Shown: in pieces, positions 18,751 to 27,518 of the stretch
Layout of the letters: each line of letters begins with the position of its first letter
How positions within the stretch are numbered: the stretch's first letter is position 1
Assembly (NCBI RefSeq): GCF_900460245.1
Contig: NZ_UHIP01000002.1
Coordinates: 868,001-932,000, forward strand
Reading direction: 5' to 3'
DNA length: 64,000 bases
From: Vibrio fluvialis
Lineage (GTDB): Bacteria > Pseudomonadota > Gammaproteobacteria > Enterobacterales > Vibrionaceae
The notes under the pieces: model-generated
What the model was told of the DNA's origin: nothing
What the model saw: the letters and a program-made list of their open reading frames with translations, nothing else
The model's database searches: none
Translations under genes and position numbers: made by a program

Positions 18751-19794
18751 TTAAAAGGTAAACGAAATAGCCAGAGAGATGATGTGGGCTTTGGTCTCAA
18801 TCCCGGTCAGCGGGTTTTGCTCTCTGGTGAAGTGACCACTGATGATATTTTCTGTGCTGTTGACTACTTGCCATTCGCCGTTGATGGCGACATTTGGCAC
18901 GACGTTGTAGCGCAGGCCGAACAAGTAAGAGTCATTGCTGTATAACTTGCGTCGCTGACCATACTGCGCATAGGGCTGCCACTTGCCAAACTGGCGCGCC
19001 AGGCCTACATACCAGTTGGAGTAGAGTTGGTTGTCATAGATGTATTCAGAAAACAGGTGGTAATCACCCAGCGCGTAGTTGATACCCAACGCCAGCAGAT
19101 CCATATCGTAGTGCGAAATGTTATACGAGCCAGTTTTAAGATCCGCTTCGGCCGTAAGATAAGCAATACGGAATACGTTATCGTCCTGATACCAGTCCAT
19201 CGTCAGGCCATAAGCGGAGCTGGCATCCAGCGTGTACTGAGTGTTGTAAAGTCGGTAGTCGTTTTCACTCGGCAGTGCGGCAAAGGTTGAAATACGCAGC
19301 TGTGACGCATCGGTCAACATTTTATTCCACTCAAAAGAAGCACCATCGTAGTGCGTGATACCCAATAAACTGTCGTATACATCTTGTGGTGGACGAATCC
19401 AAGGATAGGCCACCGATACATAGTAGTATTCGGACATCATAAAGACGGGTAAACGCAGCCGTCCTACTTTGGCGCTATAGGCTCCCCAAGCCGATTCCAG
19501 ATAAGCCCATTCCAGCTCCGGGCTGGAAAAGTGGTCTTGTGGGCGTTTGACGGTTTGTACTGATGTCCGCCATTGATCGTTGATGATCCAATCAAGTTGC
19601 AAGCCCAGTGTGGTGTCGCAGTCGAAGCACCATTCGTCATCAATATTGCGATGAACAAAAATGGGTACGGAGGTGTCGGATTTGGTGGCCGATACCGTGC
19701 CGAAACCGCTGATCCGAACGTGTTCCCCGACATTGATCTGACTCATCGTCAATGGCGAGAACAGTAATAAGCCGATGAGAGACGTTGTTTTCAT
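18751..19794 (-). CDS. Outer-membrane porin-like beta-barrel protein
   Basis: The 347-residue protein has a signal peptide (MKTTSLIGLLLFSPLTMS), then alternating aromatic/polar beta strands and a C-terminal strand ending in Phe (ISLAISFTF), the classic outer-membrane barrel signature. Its start overlaps the stop of the upstream PBP-like gene by 4 bp, so the two are translationally coupled, and both are divergent from a hybrid kinase. That arrangement suggests a sensing module in which porin, periplasmic protein and kinase act together (inference). The substrate is unknown. Confidence 0.78.
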   Translation of the reverse strand: MKTTSLIGLLLFSPLTMSQINVGEHVRISGFGTVSATKSDTSVPIFVHRNIDDEWCFDCDTTLGLQLDWIINDQWRTSVQTVKRPQDHFSSPELEWAYLESAWGAYSAKVGRLRLPVFMMSEYYYVSVAYPWIRPPQDVYDSLLGITHYDGASFEWNKMLTDASQLRISTFAALPSENDYRLYNTQYTLDASSAYGLTMDWYQDDNVFRIAYLTAEADLKTGSYNISHYDMDLLALGINYALGDYHLFSEYIYDNQLYSNWYVGLARQFGKWQPYAQYGQRRKLYSNDSYLFGLRYNVVPNVAINGEWQVVNSTENIISGHFTREQNPLTGIETKAHIISLAISFTF

Positions 19795-20231
19795 AGTCCT
19801 TCCTCACTATCGAAGACATAAATGACGTTGACTGACTCGTTGACCCAACTGGCGGGGACATAGGCGATACCGTTTTTGTTGTGGGTTAGCCACGCCATGA
19901 TTTCTTCCATACTGTTGCTTTTGGCTTCAAAAGGTGCCTTGCTGCGCCCTGAAAAAGTTTGCCTGGCCCAGATGGCTTGCATCTGTGCCGGGCTTTTGCC
20001 GAGCAGTCCATAATAGAACTGCTCACGCAAAGGTGAGCTATGGGGCAGATCCAGCAATGAGATGTTGTATTCATCAATATGGCTCAGGCGACCTCGATAC
20101 AGCATTTTGACCTGACTGGACTTGAGTGGGGGAAGGTTGGGGTTGAGTGTGACAATAGCATAAGGCTCCGGATACGCAGCGGTGCTCCAGAGCAGAAAAA
20201 AGCCTATGACGATAAACCAGACTCGCTTCAC
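19791..20231 (-). CDS. Short periplasmic phosphate-binding-protein-like protein
   Basis: The 146-residue product begins MKRVWFIVIGFFLLWSTAAY, a signal peptide, and continues with a PstS-like half domain: an IVTLNPNLPPLKSSQVKMLYRG start, then WARQTFSGRSKAPFEAKSNS and a C-terminal NKNGIAYVPASWV, the pattern of small PBP-like proteins. It is too short for a full transporter binding protein. The start is taken at GTG 20231, with AGGAAAA upstream; a TTG at 20234 is in frame. It overlaps the porin-like gene and is divergent from the hybrid kinase, so it may feed that kinase with a periplasmic signal. Confidence 0.75.
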   Translation of the reverse strand: MKRVWFIVIGFFLLWSTAAYPEPYAIVTLNPNLPPLKSSQVKMLYRGRLSHIDEYNISLLDLPHSSPLREQFYYGLLGKSPAQMQAIWARQTFSGRSKAPFEAKSNSMEEIMAWLTHNKNGIAYVPASWVNESVNVIYVFDSEEGL

Positions 20232-20350
20232 CAAAAATGGTTTTCCTTAACCTAACTGACTCAACTTTCTTGAAATTATGGACGCAAACGGTGCGAAGAC
20301 TGTCTACTCTTTAACCATAGGCTAGCTCTCTTCACAATCAAGGTTTAGGA

Positions 20351-23002
20351 ATGCGCACTGCTTCTCGCTTCTCGATAAAAACTCGCCTGATGCTGCTTTG
20401 TTTAGTGCCGATGCTTGTGATTGGTTGGGGAACGTGGAATCTCTTCAGCCAGTTTCAGTCACAATTGTCGTCCTATCGTGTGATCACAGAAAAGATCACC
20501 ATGCTCAGTCACATCACCAATGTGACGCATCTGATGTATCAAACCATGATTGGTCGCACCAATGGCGATGATATTCAGCCCTATCTTGCGCAACTCGATC
20601 AGGAACTGAATGCCGTGAATGGTTTGCTCGATACGCAGACGTACACAGGGTTGATCGGTAACTCAGGACTGCTGATCAAAAACAACGTAGCAGAACTTAA
20701 AAACCTTGCGCGTGAGGTTAACTCGGCGTCGGCTTCCAATATGGAAGATTACGGTCAGTGGTCGTTTGATCTGATTTACGAACTGTTGGTGGAAATTCAA
20801 AAACGCAGTAATCATCAGGCGCCGTCTGAGATTCATACGCTGGATGTGGTGTACGACGACTTGAGCTGGTTTCTCTACTGGATGCAGCGTGAAGTGTGGT
20901 TTATTCGCGGCGTATCGGAAACGGGGAATTTTGATCAGCAGCAGTTGGGTCAGTATTTTCAGATAGCAGAACGGGAACAGCAACATCTGGAGCGTTTTAT
21001 CGATACCGGTGCCAGTACCGCACAGCTCGATCAAATCGTCAAACTCTTCGCGCAGCAAGATTTCAGACAAGGGGCACTGGTGCGCGATAAAATATTGCAT
21101 CAGGAGGTGACACCGCAAGAGTTGACCGGATACGTGCAGTCAATTGAGAATCGCCAGGCGGCGGTGCAAAAGCTATTCATGGGTTTTTCCGACCATCTTT
21201 CGCGGCAGATTGAACAACGTGTTGCCAGCGATACGCAGCGTATCACAACGATTAGCGCAGGCGTTGCGTTGGTCTTCGTGCTGCTGCTGATTCTGGGTCT
21301 TGGCACCTTTTATCGCATCTCATCCAAACTCAACCGCATTCTCGACACCATGGGACGTTTGCGCGAGCAACGTGACAGCGCAAAGCAGATCCCGATTGAC
21401 GGGAACGATGAGTTTTCAGATTTCTGTCGCAGCCTGAATCATATTGTGCAGGAAATGCAGGCCCATGAGGCCAAACTGATTCACGCCAAAGAAGAGGCGG
21501 TTGCGGCGAACCGCGCCAAGAGCTTCTTTCTGGCTAACATGTCGCATGAGATTCGCACTCCGCTTAACGGCATTATCGGTATGACGGAGATACTGGCCTC
21601 CACAGGCCTCAACACGAACCAGAGTGAAGTCTTAGCCGATATTGATACCTCTTCCCACTCGTTGCTGATGCTGCTCAACGACATTCTCGATTTGTCGAAA
21701 ATCGAGGCGGGCAGTCTTACGCTTAACCCCAACAGCTTCAATTTTTCGGAAATGGTGTATGACACCGTCAACATGGTGAACTCAAAAGCGGTCAGCCAGC
21801 ATATTGCGTTAAATATTCAGCTCGATCCTGCGTTGCCTGAATTGGTGATTGCGGATGAATATCGGGTGAAGCAGATCCTGATGAACCTGCTCTCTAACGC
21901 GGTGAAGTTTACCCAGGATGGTTACGTCAATGTTGAGGTGAACTATCTCGACCAAAGCCCTCCGATGATTCGGTGCAGTGTGACAGATACGGGCAAAGGC
22001 ATTGAGAAGAGTAAGCTGACAACGATTTTTGAGCCGTTTACTCAGGAAGATGGCAGCATTACGCGCCGGTATGGCGGCACGGGGCTGGGGCTCGCGATTT
22101 GTCACGAACTACTGGAGATGATGCATGGCTCTATTCAGGTTCATTCCACCAAGGGGTTGGGCAGCCAGTTTGAGTTCATGATTCCGGTGGATTTGCCAAC
22201 GGATCAGCCCGCTATCGCGGCCTTGGGCGAATACACGTTGCTGATCAACAACAATTCCAACTATTCCGCGGCGATTCGCCGTGAGTGTCAACGGTTGGGG
22301 CTGGATCTGGTCGAAACCAACACGGTTGCGCAGCTGGCTGAAATAGCCTTTACCAGCAGTGTGGTGAACGTGTTGTATTGCTATAGTCTGGCGCAAAGTT
22401 GCCGCGCAGATATTGCGGTACTTAAACAGCGTTTTCCACACGCTAAACTCATCATGTTGCAGCACCATCTCTTCACCAATAAAGAAGTGGCTGAACTGGT
22501 GAATGGCCGAATCACACTGCCGTTTTTGGGCAGCCGTTTCGAGCGGATGATCCGCATGCCGTTAGTATCCAGCGAAGCGTCGCTTAATCAGGAACGCCCT
22601 TTGCTGGCGGTCGATGCTGATAGCACCTCCCGCATTCTGATTGTCGAAGACAATCTGATGAATCAGAAAATCGCGACGTTTTTTCTCGAGAAAGCAGGGT
22701 TGGAATATGTGATTGTCAGCAATGGTCAGGAAGCGGTGGACATTGTTACTCAGGGCGGCCAGTTCTCTGCGGTGCTGATGGATTGCATGATGCCTGTCAT
22801 GGACGGATTTACCGCCACGCGCAAAATTCGTGAGTGGGAAGCCGAAAAAGGGCTGAAGAAAATACCGATCATCGCTCTCACGGCCAGTGTGCTGGATGAA
22901 GATATCGCTCACTGCTTTGAAGCGGGGATGGATGCGTATTTGCCCAAACCGTATAAGTCAAAGCAGCTATTCGATATTTTTAATGAGCTTGAAGTCGCGT
23001 AG
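20351..23002 (+). CDS. Hybrid sensor histidine kinase with pseudo-receiver and receiver
   Basis: The 883-residue protein has a membrane segment at about 12-30, a large helical periplasmic domain to about 295, a second membrane segment, a HAMP-like linker, HisKA with MSHEIRTPLNGI (phospho-His 399), a HATPase with GTGLGLAI, and a C-terminal receiver with VLMDCMMPVMDG (Asp 811). Between the ATPase and the receiver, residues about 630-745 look like a receiver that lacks its phospho-Asp. No response regulator or HPt protein lies next to it, so its partner must be elsewhere. It is divergent from the porin-like/PBP-like pair and converges with a GGDEF-EAL gene (23-bp overlap of 3' ends). Confidence 0.9.
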   Translation: MRTASRFSIKTRLMLLCLVPMLVIGWGTWNLFSQFQSQLSSYRVITEKITMLSHITNVTHLMYQTMIGRTNGDDIQPYLAQLDQELNAVNGLLDTQTYTGLIGNSGLLIKNNVAELKNLAREVNSASASNMEDYGQWSFDLIYELLVEIQKRSNHQAPSEIHTLDVVYDDLSWFLYWMQREVWFIRGVSETGNFDQQQLGQYFQIAEREQQHLERFIDTGASTAQLDQIVKLFAQQDFRQGALVRDKILHQEVTPQELTGYVQSIENRQAAVQKLFMGFSDHLSRQIEQRVASDTQRITTISAGVALVFVLLLILGLGTFYRISSKLNRILDTMGRLREQRDSAKQIPIDGNDEFSDFCRSLNHIVQEMQAHEAKLIHAKEEAVAANRAKSFFLANMSHEIRTPLNGIIGMTEILASTGLNTNQSEVLADIDTSSHSLLMLLNDILDLSKIEAGSLTLNPNSFNFSEMVYDTVNMVNSKAVSQHIALNIQLDPALPELVIADEYRVKQILMNLLSNAVKFTQDGYVNVEVNYLDQSPPMIRCSVTDTGKGIEKSKLTTIFEPFTQEDGSITRRYGGTGLGLAICHELLEMMHGSIQVHSTKGLGSQFEFMIPVDLPTDQPAIAALGEYTLLINNNSNYSAAIRRECQRLGLDLVETNTVAQLAEIAFTSSVVNVLYCYSLAQSCRADIAVLKQRFPHAKLIMLQHHLFTNKEVAELVNGRITLPFLGSRFERMIRMPLVSSEASLNQERPLLAVDADSTSRILIVEDNLMNQKIATFFLEKAGLEYVIVSNGQEAVDIVTQGGQFSAVLMDCMMPVMDGFTATRKIREWEAEKGLKKIPIIALTASVLDEDIAHCFEAGMDAYLPKPYKSKQLFDIFNELEVA

Positions 23003-24794
23003 GCTCCGGATATTCGATGCGCTCGATGCGTTCAATGAATTGATTCGCAGGGAGCGGTTTTGAATAGTAGTAGCCCTGATATTCGTCGCAGCCTTCAATC
23101 GCCAGCAAATGCAGTTGGTTGTGGTTGTTCACGCCTTCGGCCGTAACCACTTTACCCATGTTGTGGCCCAACTGAATGATGGTACGCACCAGCATATGGT
23201 CGTCGTGGTTGTGCACGCAGTCATCAACAAACGATTTATCGATTTTCAACACATCAACGGGCAATTGTTTCAGATAGTTCAGGGACGAGTATGCGACACC
23301 AAAATCATCGATCGCAATTCGTATACCCAGCGTACGTAAATCCTGACAGGTTTCACACACGCTCTCCGGTTGCTGCATTAATGTGGTTTCGGTAATCTCC
23401 AGTTGCAGTAGTTTCGGATCTAACCCGGTTTCACGCAGGGCTTTGGTCACCACATGAAAAATATCATCGTATAAAAACTGCACCGTAGAAACATTCACGG
23501 CAATACAGATTTCGTGCCCTGCTTGTTGCCAGGCTTTGGCCTGTTTACACGCGGTTTCAATCACCCAGCGACCAATCGGAATGATCTGCTGGCTCTTTTC
23601 AGCCACACCCACAAATTCTTCCGGATTGACCAACCCTAAATCGGGATGTTGCCAACGAATCAACGCTTCTGCGCTATGCACCTGACCTGTGGCAATGTCG
23701 ACTTTTGGCTGAAAGTAAAGCGCAAGCTGCTGCTTGTCGACGGCGTTACTCAGTTCTCTTTCCAGTTGGTAGTTGCGGATCGTTTCGCTGATCAGCTCTT
23801 CATCAAAATGCTGAATGATATTTTTGCCCTTTTGCTTGGCGCGCAGCACAGCGATGTCCACATTGCGGCACCAGATGTCGCTGTCGTGCATAGCATCCTC
23901 GAACAGGGCAATCCCGATGCTCATCGTCATGTGATACGTACGGTTGTTAAGGCTAAAGCCTTTATTGCACGCTTCCAGAATGTAGTTGGCCACCTGATCG
24001 GCGTAGAAACGAATATCAAACTTGTCTTTGAGAATGATCGCGAATTCATCGCCGCTCATGCGATAGAGATTCACCCGCGAAAAATCCAGCTCACGCAGGC
24101 GTTTCGCCAGTTCCGCCAGCAGCTTGTCACCTTGCTGGTGGCCAAGGCTGTCGTTGATGAGTTTGAAGTCGTCAATATCCAGTTGCAGCAACGCGTAATG
24201 TTCCGTGGGATCACGGTGACGCTCCAGCTCTTTGGTTTCGTGGGTAAACGCTTTGCGATTGGCCAGTTGAGTCAGGAAATCGGTCTGGCTGTCGCGGCGA
24301 TAACGTTCCAGCTGGCGCTGCAGCTTCTGTTTGTAATAGACACCGACCGTGGCAAAGAAGGCGATGGCCGTAAGTTCAAGCGCATCTTCAGTGAATTCGC
24401 TGAAAGCTGGCGTTCCCACTTTTTGGTATTGCAGGTAGCTGGCGATCAGCAGGATTGCTGAAGCAAACGGCCACAGTGAACCGGGGTAGAGCACGATGTA
24501 GGTCAGGGGGATCAGAAGAAATGCTTCTTCTATCGCATCCAGATTGAGCGGTTCAAAATAGCTCCCCACCAGAATAACGGCAATAGAAGTGATAGCCGCC
24601 AATGCTTTCAGCCACCGCGGACGGGCAACCAGAGCGATCAGCATACAAACCGGATAGCCATAGTAGTAGTGCACCGCGACGTGATGTTGGGTGAGCAGCG
24701 TGTAGCTGATGACGGAAACAGCGAGCAGATACAACAGCGTAATGATAAAACGCGTACCTAATCCTGAAACAGCCTTATTTGACGTTGATGCCAT
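22980..24794 (-). CDS. Membrane GGDEF-EAL protein (c-di-GMP turnover)
   Basis: The 604-residue protein has six hydrophobic segments in the first 160 residues, a GGDEF domain whose signature reads MSGDEF, and an EAL domain with SAEALIRW, ITETT, IDDFGVAYSSL, LKIDKSF and AEGVN. The phosphodiesterase residues look complete although the usual FGTGYS loop is FGVAYS. The GGDEF motif has Ser in the first position, which is tolerated in some active cyclases, and no RxxD inhibitory site is visible. The last codons overlap the 3' end of the hybrid kinase gene, with no terminator between. Confidence 0.9.
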   Translation of the reverse strand: MASTSNKAVSGLGTRFIITLLYLLAVSVISYTLLTQHHVAVHYYYGYPVCMLIALVARPRWLKALAAITSIAVILVGSYFEPLNLDAIEEAFLLIPLTYIVLYPGSLWPFASAILLIASYLQYQKVGTPAFSEFTEDALELTAIAFFATVGVYYKQKLQRQLERYRRDSQTDFLTQLANRKAFTHETKELERHRDPTEHYALLQLDIDDFKLINDSLGHQQGDKLLAELAKRLRELDFSRVNLYRMSGDEFAIILKDKFDIRFYADQVANYILEACNKGFSLNNRTYHMTMSIGIALFEDAMHDSDIWCRNVDIAVLRAKQKGKNIIQHFDEELISETIRNYQLERELSNAVDKQQLALYFQPKVDIATGQVHSAEALIRWQHPDLGLVNPEEFVGVAEKSQQIIPIGRWVIETACKQAKAWQQAGHEICIAVNVSTVQFLYDDIFHVVTKALRETGLDPKLLQLEITETTLMQQPESVCETCQDLRTLGIRIAIDDFGVAYSSLNYLKQLPVDVLKIDKSFVDDCVHNHDDHMLVRTIIQLGHNMGKVVTAEGVNNHNQLHLLAIEGCDEYQGYYYSKPLPANQFIERIERIEYPEPTRLQAH

Positions 24795-25025
24795 AGAGAT
24801 CCTGTTTTAGTCGCGCTCGGGCTGCAGAGAAAGCGAATTGCAGCGAATCGGGTTTATGAATGGAATTGTAGCCCCAGTTTGTCTGTCACAAAGCAGACTC
24901 AGGTCAAAACGGCAGACAAACACGGCAAAGTTACCGCTCAGTCTCATTTAAGAGACGGTCAAAAAACGCTCTTAACTTTTGTTTTAATTCGAAAGATTGA
25001 AAAGACAGCGTAGGTAGAAAAATAA

Positions 25026-25045
25026 AGCCCTCCAAAAGGAGGGCT
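25026..25045 (-). terminator. Terminator after dCMP deaminase
   Basis: AGCCCTCC/GGAGGGCT stem with an AAAA loop, A-rich on the left (T-rich for the minus strand), overlapping the 3' border of the gene. Confidence 0.85.
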
Positions 25046-25049
25046 CATA

Positions 25050-25514
25050 TTATTTGTTGATTTCGCTGATAGGTTGCAGCTCATTAATTGGCAGCCAGTT
25101 CACTTTAACCCCTGCCTGCAGGAACATATCCTGACTCACTTTAATTTTGTCGCCCCAGCGCGACAGAAAATCTTCCGACTGCTCAGGACAATGCACGGCA
25201 GAAATACCAGTTTGAATGATTTTGGCTGCGCAGTTCGGACAAGGGAAGTGGGTGACGTATATCTCACAACCATCCAGATCTCGTTTCGCGAACAGAATGG
25301 CATTCTCTTCGGCGTGCAGTGTCTTGAGATATTTCATGTCACGATCATCGGTATTGGCGCTGTCAGAGATACCGTGTGGATAGCCGTTAAAGCCAACCGA
25401 GACGATGCGATTCTGTTTAGTAATGACGGCTCCTACCTGCGTGGAAGGGTCTTTACTCCACGAGCCAACAAGTTCTGCCATTTGGTAAAAGCGTTGTGCC
25501 CATTTAGAAATCAT
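25050..25514 (-). CDS. dCMP deaminase family protein
   Basis: The 154-residue protein carries the zinc-dependent cytidine/deoxycytidylate deaminase motifs HAEENAILFA and PCPNCAAKI, with a DPSTQVGAVI start typical of the ComEB/dCMP deaminase subgroup. It probably converts dCMP to dUMP for dTMP synthesis. A GAGGAAA ribosome-binding site precedes the ATG. It stands alone, upstream of the CsrB-type RNA but on the opposite strand. Confidence 0.9.
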   Translation of the reverse strand: MISKWAQRFYQMAELVGSWSKDPSTQVGAVITKQNRIVSVGFNGYPHGISDSANTDDRDMKYLKTLHAEENAILFAKRDLDGCEIYVTHFPCPNCAAKIIQTGISAVHCPEQSEDFLSRWGDKIKVSQDMFLQAGVKVNWLPINELQPISEINK

Positions 25515-25733
25515 GTGGTGGTTTCCTCAACAGAGTTAGCGGTGAGTTTTGTCAGTTATGTGATTAAGATCGGTAATAATATCCTTAATTTAATAGGGTG
25601 AGTCTAGGAAAATCTGGCCTTCAGCCGCCAAGACAGCCTGACTGCTTCCTTATTACGCTTTTTAGAGTGAGAGCTCCATCAACTTTTGTGTTCGAGGGGC
25701 TTTTTGATGACAGGGATGATTTAGGATTGGCTT

Positions 25734-25751
25734 TGTGCGAGATCTCTTACA
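25734..25751 (+). promoter_or_regulatory. VarA/GacA (UvrY)-type upstream activating site
   Basis: TGTGCG-N6-CTTACA fits the 18-bp GacA/UvrY/VarA consensus TGTAAG-N6-CTTACA in all but two positions. It sits about 130 bp upstream of the proposed start of the CsrB-type RNA, the distance expected for this activator. Confidence 0.75.
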
Positions 25752-25867
25752 CGTGATGTGAGAGATCGGCGTTTGTAACTATCATCAAAAACGAAAGTTT
25801 AACTTTAACGTATTGTAATTATTTACTTTTATTTGATTTGAGAGACTTTCTCAATATCTATCGTGTT

Positions 25868-26260
25868 GTAAGCCGCTTGCTGAAAATCGCCGATGTCGTA
25901 ATCTCAAGTTGTCAGCAGGAAGCAGACACGGAACAGGAAAGACCCAAGGACAGGTCATCTTCAGGACGAAGATTCGATTATTCAGGATGAATGGTCGGCA
26001 TGGAAAGCGAAGGACATTAGCTGGACGCTTGCTAACTAGGATGGTTACAACGGAAGGTCGATGGACAACCTAAAGGATTAAGGCGTAAGTCTGTCAGGAT
26101 GACGGAAACAGGGACACCGCTAGGACGGCGATGAAACGGAATGCGCTGAAGGATACAGCAGACTATCAAGGAATAGATGCAGGGAGCACCTATTAGTAGC
26201 CGGATTGCTGCGAGTAAGAACTGAACCCCACTAAGCGAAAGCTTAGTGGGGTTTTCTTTT
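25868..26260 (+). ncRNA. csrB: CsrB/CsrC/CsrD-family sRNA (CsrA sponge)
   Basis: This gene-free stretch holds 22 GGA triplets within about 310 bases (25917-26225), 12 of them AGGA and others ACGGA or GGGA, spaced every 10-20 bases. That is the hallmark of CsrB-type RNAs that titrate CsrA. It ends in a strong terminator (26224-26260) and has a VarA-type site at 25734. A possible promoter is TTGATT (about 25833) with TATCTA (about 25855). The 5' end is approximate. Vibrios carry several such RNAs; which one this is cannot be decided here. It links the VarS/VarA system with the quorum-sensing cascade. Confidence 0.88.
26224..26260 (+). terminator. Terminator of the CsrB-type RNA
   Basis: AACCCCACTAAGC/GCTTAGTGGGGTT stem with a GAAA tetraloop, followed by TTCTTTT. 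Confidence 0.93.
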
Positions 26261-26339
26261 ATCTGCGCTGACAAAGCGCAACAGTGATTATGGCAAGTTG
26301 TCGTAAAGACAATAATCTCGATTGCGTGAGGCGAGAAGG

Positions 26340-26984
26340 ATGAATGATAATGCGCCCATCCGCCTGATTCCGTCAGGCCAACAAAATAAAGAGAGCGATC
26401 ACTACGTGGAGAAAACCTCTGAGTTTCTGGTTAAAACTTTAAAAGATCACCCTGAACCTTATTTGTCGATTGGTACCTTGCTGGAGCTGCTTAAGCGACG
26501 CTCTTATGGCGCGCTGCTGATCATGCTGAGTTTAGCTGGCCTGATTCCTGGTATCTCTTTTTTCGCCGGGTTTGCGATTTTCCTGCTTGGCCTGCAATTG
26601 GCTCTGGGTTTTCAGGCCCCACGTCTGCCTCGCATCATTCAAAAACGTAAACTGCACCGTCAGAAAACCATTCGTTTTATTGAAGAGCTTTTGCCTTGGT
26701 TTGAACGCATTGAGCATTACATCAAACCGCGTTGGGAACCGCTGTCGAATAAGATGGCTCGTCGTGTCATTGGTATTATTATCTGTGTTCTCGCGGCGGT
26801 CGCAGTGCTGCCGCTGCCGTTTGTGAACTTCCCGCCGAACATCGCGATTATCTTTTTTGCACTGGGGATTATTGAGCGTGATGGGCTGTTCTTGATAGTC
26901 GGTAGCGCGATCAGTCTGTTTGCGGTGTGGATAGGCTATATTCTGGTTCGTATAGCGATGAACTCGCTGATGTTGGTATTATGA
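26340..26984 (+). CDS. ExoD family membrane protein
   Basis: The 214-residue protein has the ExoD layout: a polar N-terminus, LGTLLELLKRRSYGALL-like start, hydrophobic segments at about 60-90, 140-165 and 175-210, and a Pro-rich connection (LPLPFVNFPPN). ExoD proteins were first linked to exopolysaccharide production in rhizobia; the biochemical function is unknown. The ATG at 26340 is preferred because GAGG lies 9-12 bases upstream, although the frame is open from a TTG at 26322. Confidence 0.83.
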   Translation: MNDNAPIRLIPSGQQNKESDHYVEKTSEFLVKTLKDHPEPYLSIGTLLELLKRRSYGALLIMLSLAGLIPGISFFAGFAIFLLGLQLALGFQAPRLPRIIQKRKLHRQKTIRFIEELLPWFERIEHYIKPRWEPLSNKMARRVIGIIICVLAAVAVLPLPFVNFPPNIAIIFFALGIIERDGLFLIVGSAISLFAVWIGYILVRIAMNSLMLVL

Positions 26985-27015
26985 CGCCAAGTTCTGGCAT
27001 AGATGAGTAGTAAAA

Positions 27016-27420
27016 ATGGAAGCACAAGTTAAGTGGGTTGAAGACTTTAAGTTTATCGGCCAGTCACAATCGGGTCATTCTATTGTGATGGATGGCAACG
27101 GCGGTGCAACAGCGCCAAGCCCAATGGAGATGGTGCTGATGGCGGCAGGTGGTTGCAGCTCAGTTGACGTGGTGGATGGTCTTAAATCTGCGGGTGAGAA
27201 GGTTCGTAGCTGCACGGCTAAACTGACGACAGAGCGTCGTGAAACGGCGCCGCGTCTGTTCACCAAAGTAAACGTTCACTTTGCTGTGTCCGGTGAAAAC
27301 CTCAGCGAAGAAGTGGTCGCGCGAGTCACCGCCGATTCACTGGAGAAATATTGCTCGGTGTGTCTCATGTTGGGCAAAGGGGTCGAAATGACCCACAGTT
27401 GGGAAATCATCACTGAATAA
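27016..27420 (+). CDS. OsmC family protein (YhfA-like)
   Basis: The 134-residue protein belongs to the OsmC/Ohr fold, with APSPMEMVLMAAGGCSSVDVV and the second cysteine region KYCSVCLML. The two conserved cysteine regions are present, as in thiol-dependent OsmC-like proteins such as E. coli YhfA. A role in reducing peroxides is possible but not certain for this subgroup. It lies 31 bp after the ExoD-type gene and ends in a strong terminator. Confidence 0.88.
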   Translation: MEAQVKWVEDFKFIGQSQSGHSIVMDGNGGATAPSPMEMVLMAAGGCSSVDVVDGLKSAGEKVRSCTAKLTTERRETAPRLFTKVNVHFAVSGENLSEEVVARVTADSLEKYCSVCLMLGKGVEMTHSWEIITE

Positions 27421-27446
27421 AAAAGCCGGGCAAAAGCCCGGTTTTT
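27421..27446 (+). terminator. Terminator after the OsmC gene
   Basis: AAAAGCCGGGC-AAAA-GCCCGGTTTTTT immediately follows the stop codon. Confidence 0.93.
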
Positions 27447-27518
27447 TATTGGGCGGCATTCGCTGTTGCTGCCCGCTTAGCTATGCTTAAAGCACGTTGA
27501 TAGAAAACTCAGCAAATC

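Noticed and set aside
23646..24461. A 271-codon plus-strand frame antisense to the GGDEF-EAL gene
   Set aside because: The opposite strand encodes an intact GGDEF-EAL protein with catalytic motifs. The antisense frame has no recognisable domain.
26032..26274. An 80-codon minus-strand frame across the CsrB-type region
   Set aside because: The GGA ladder, terminator and upstream activating site show an RNA gene on the plus strand. The frame also crosses the terminator hairpin.
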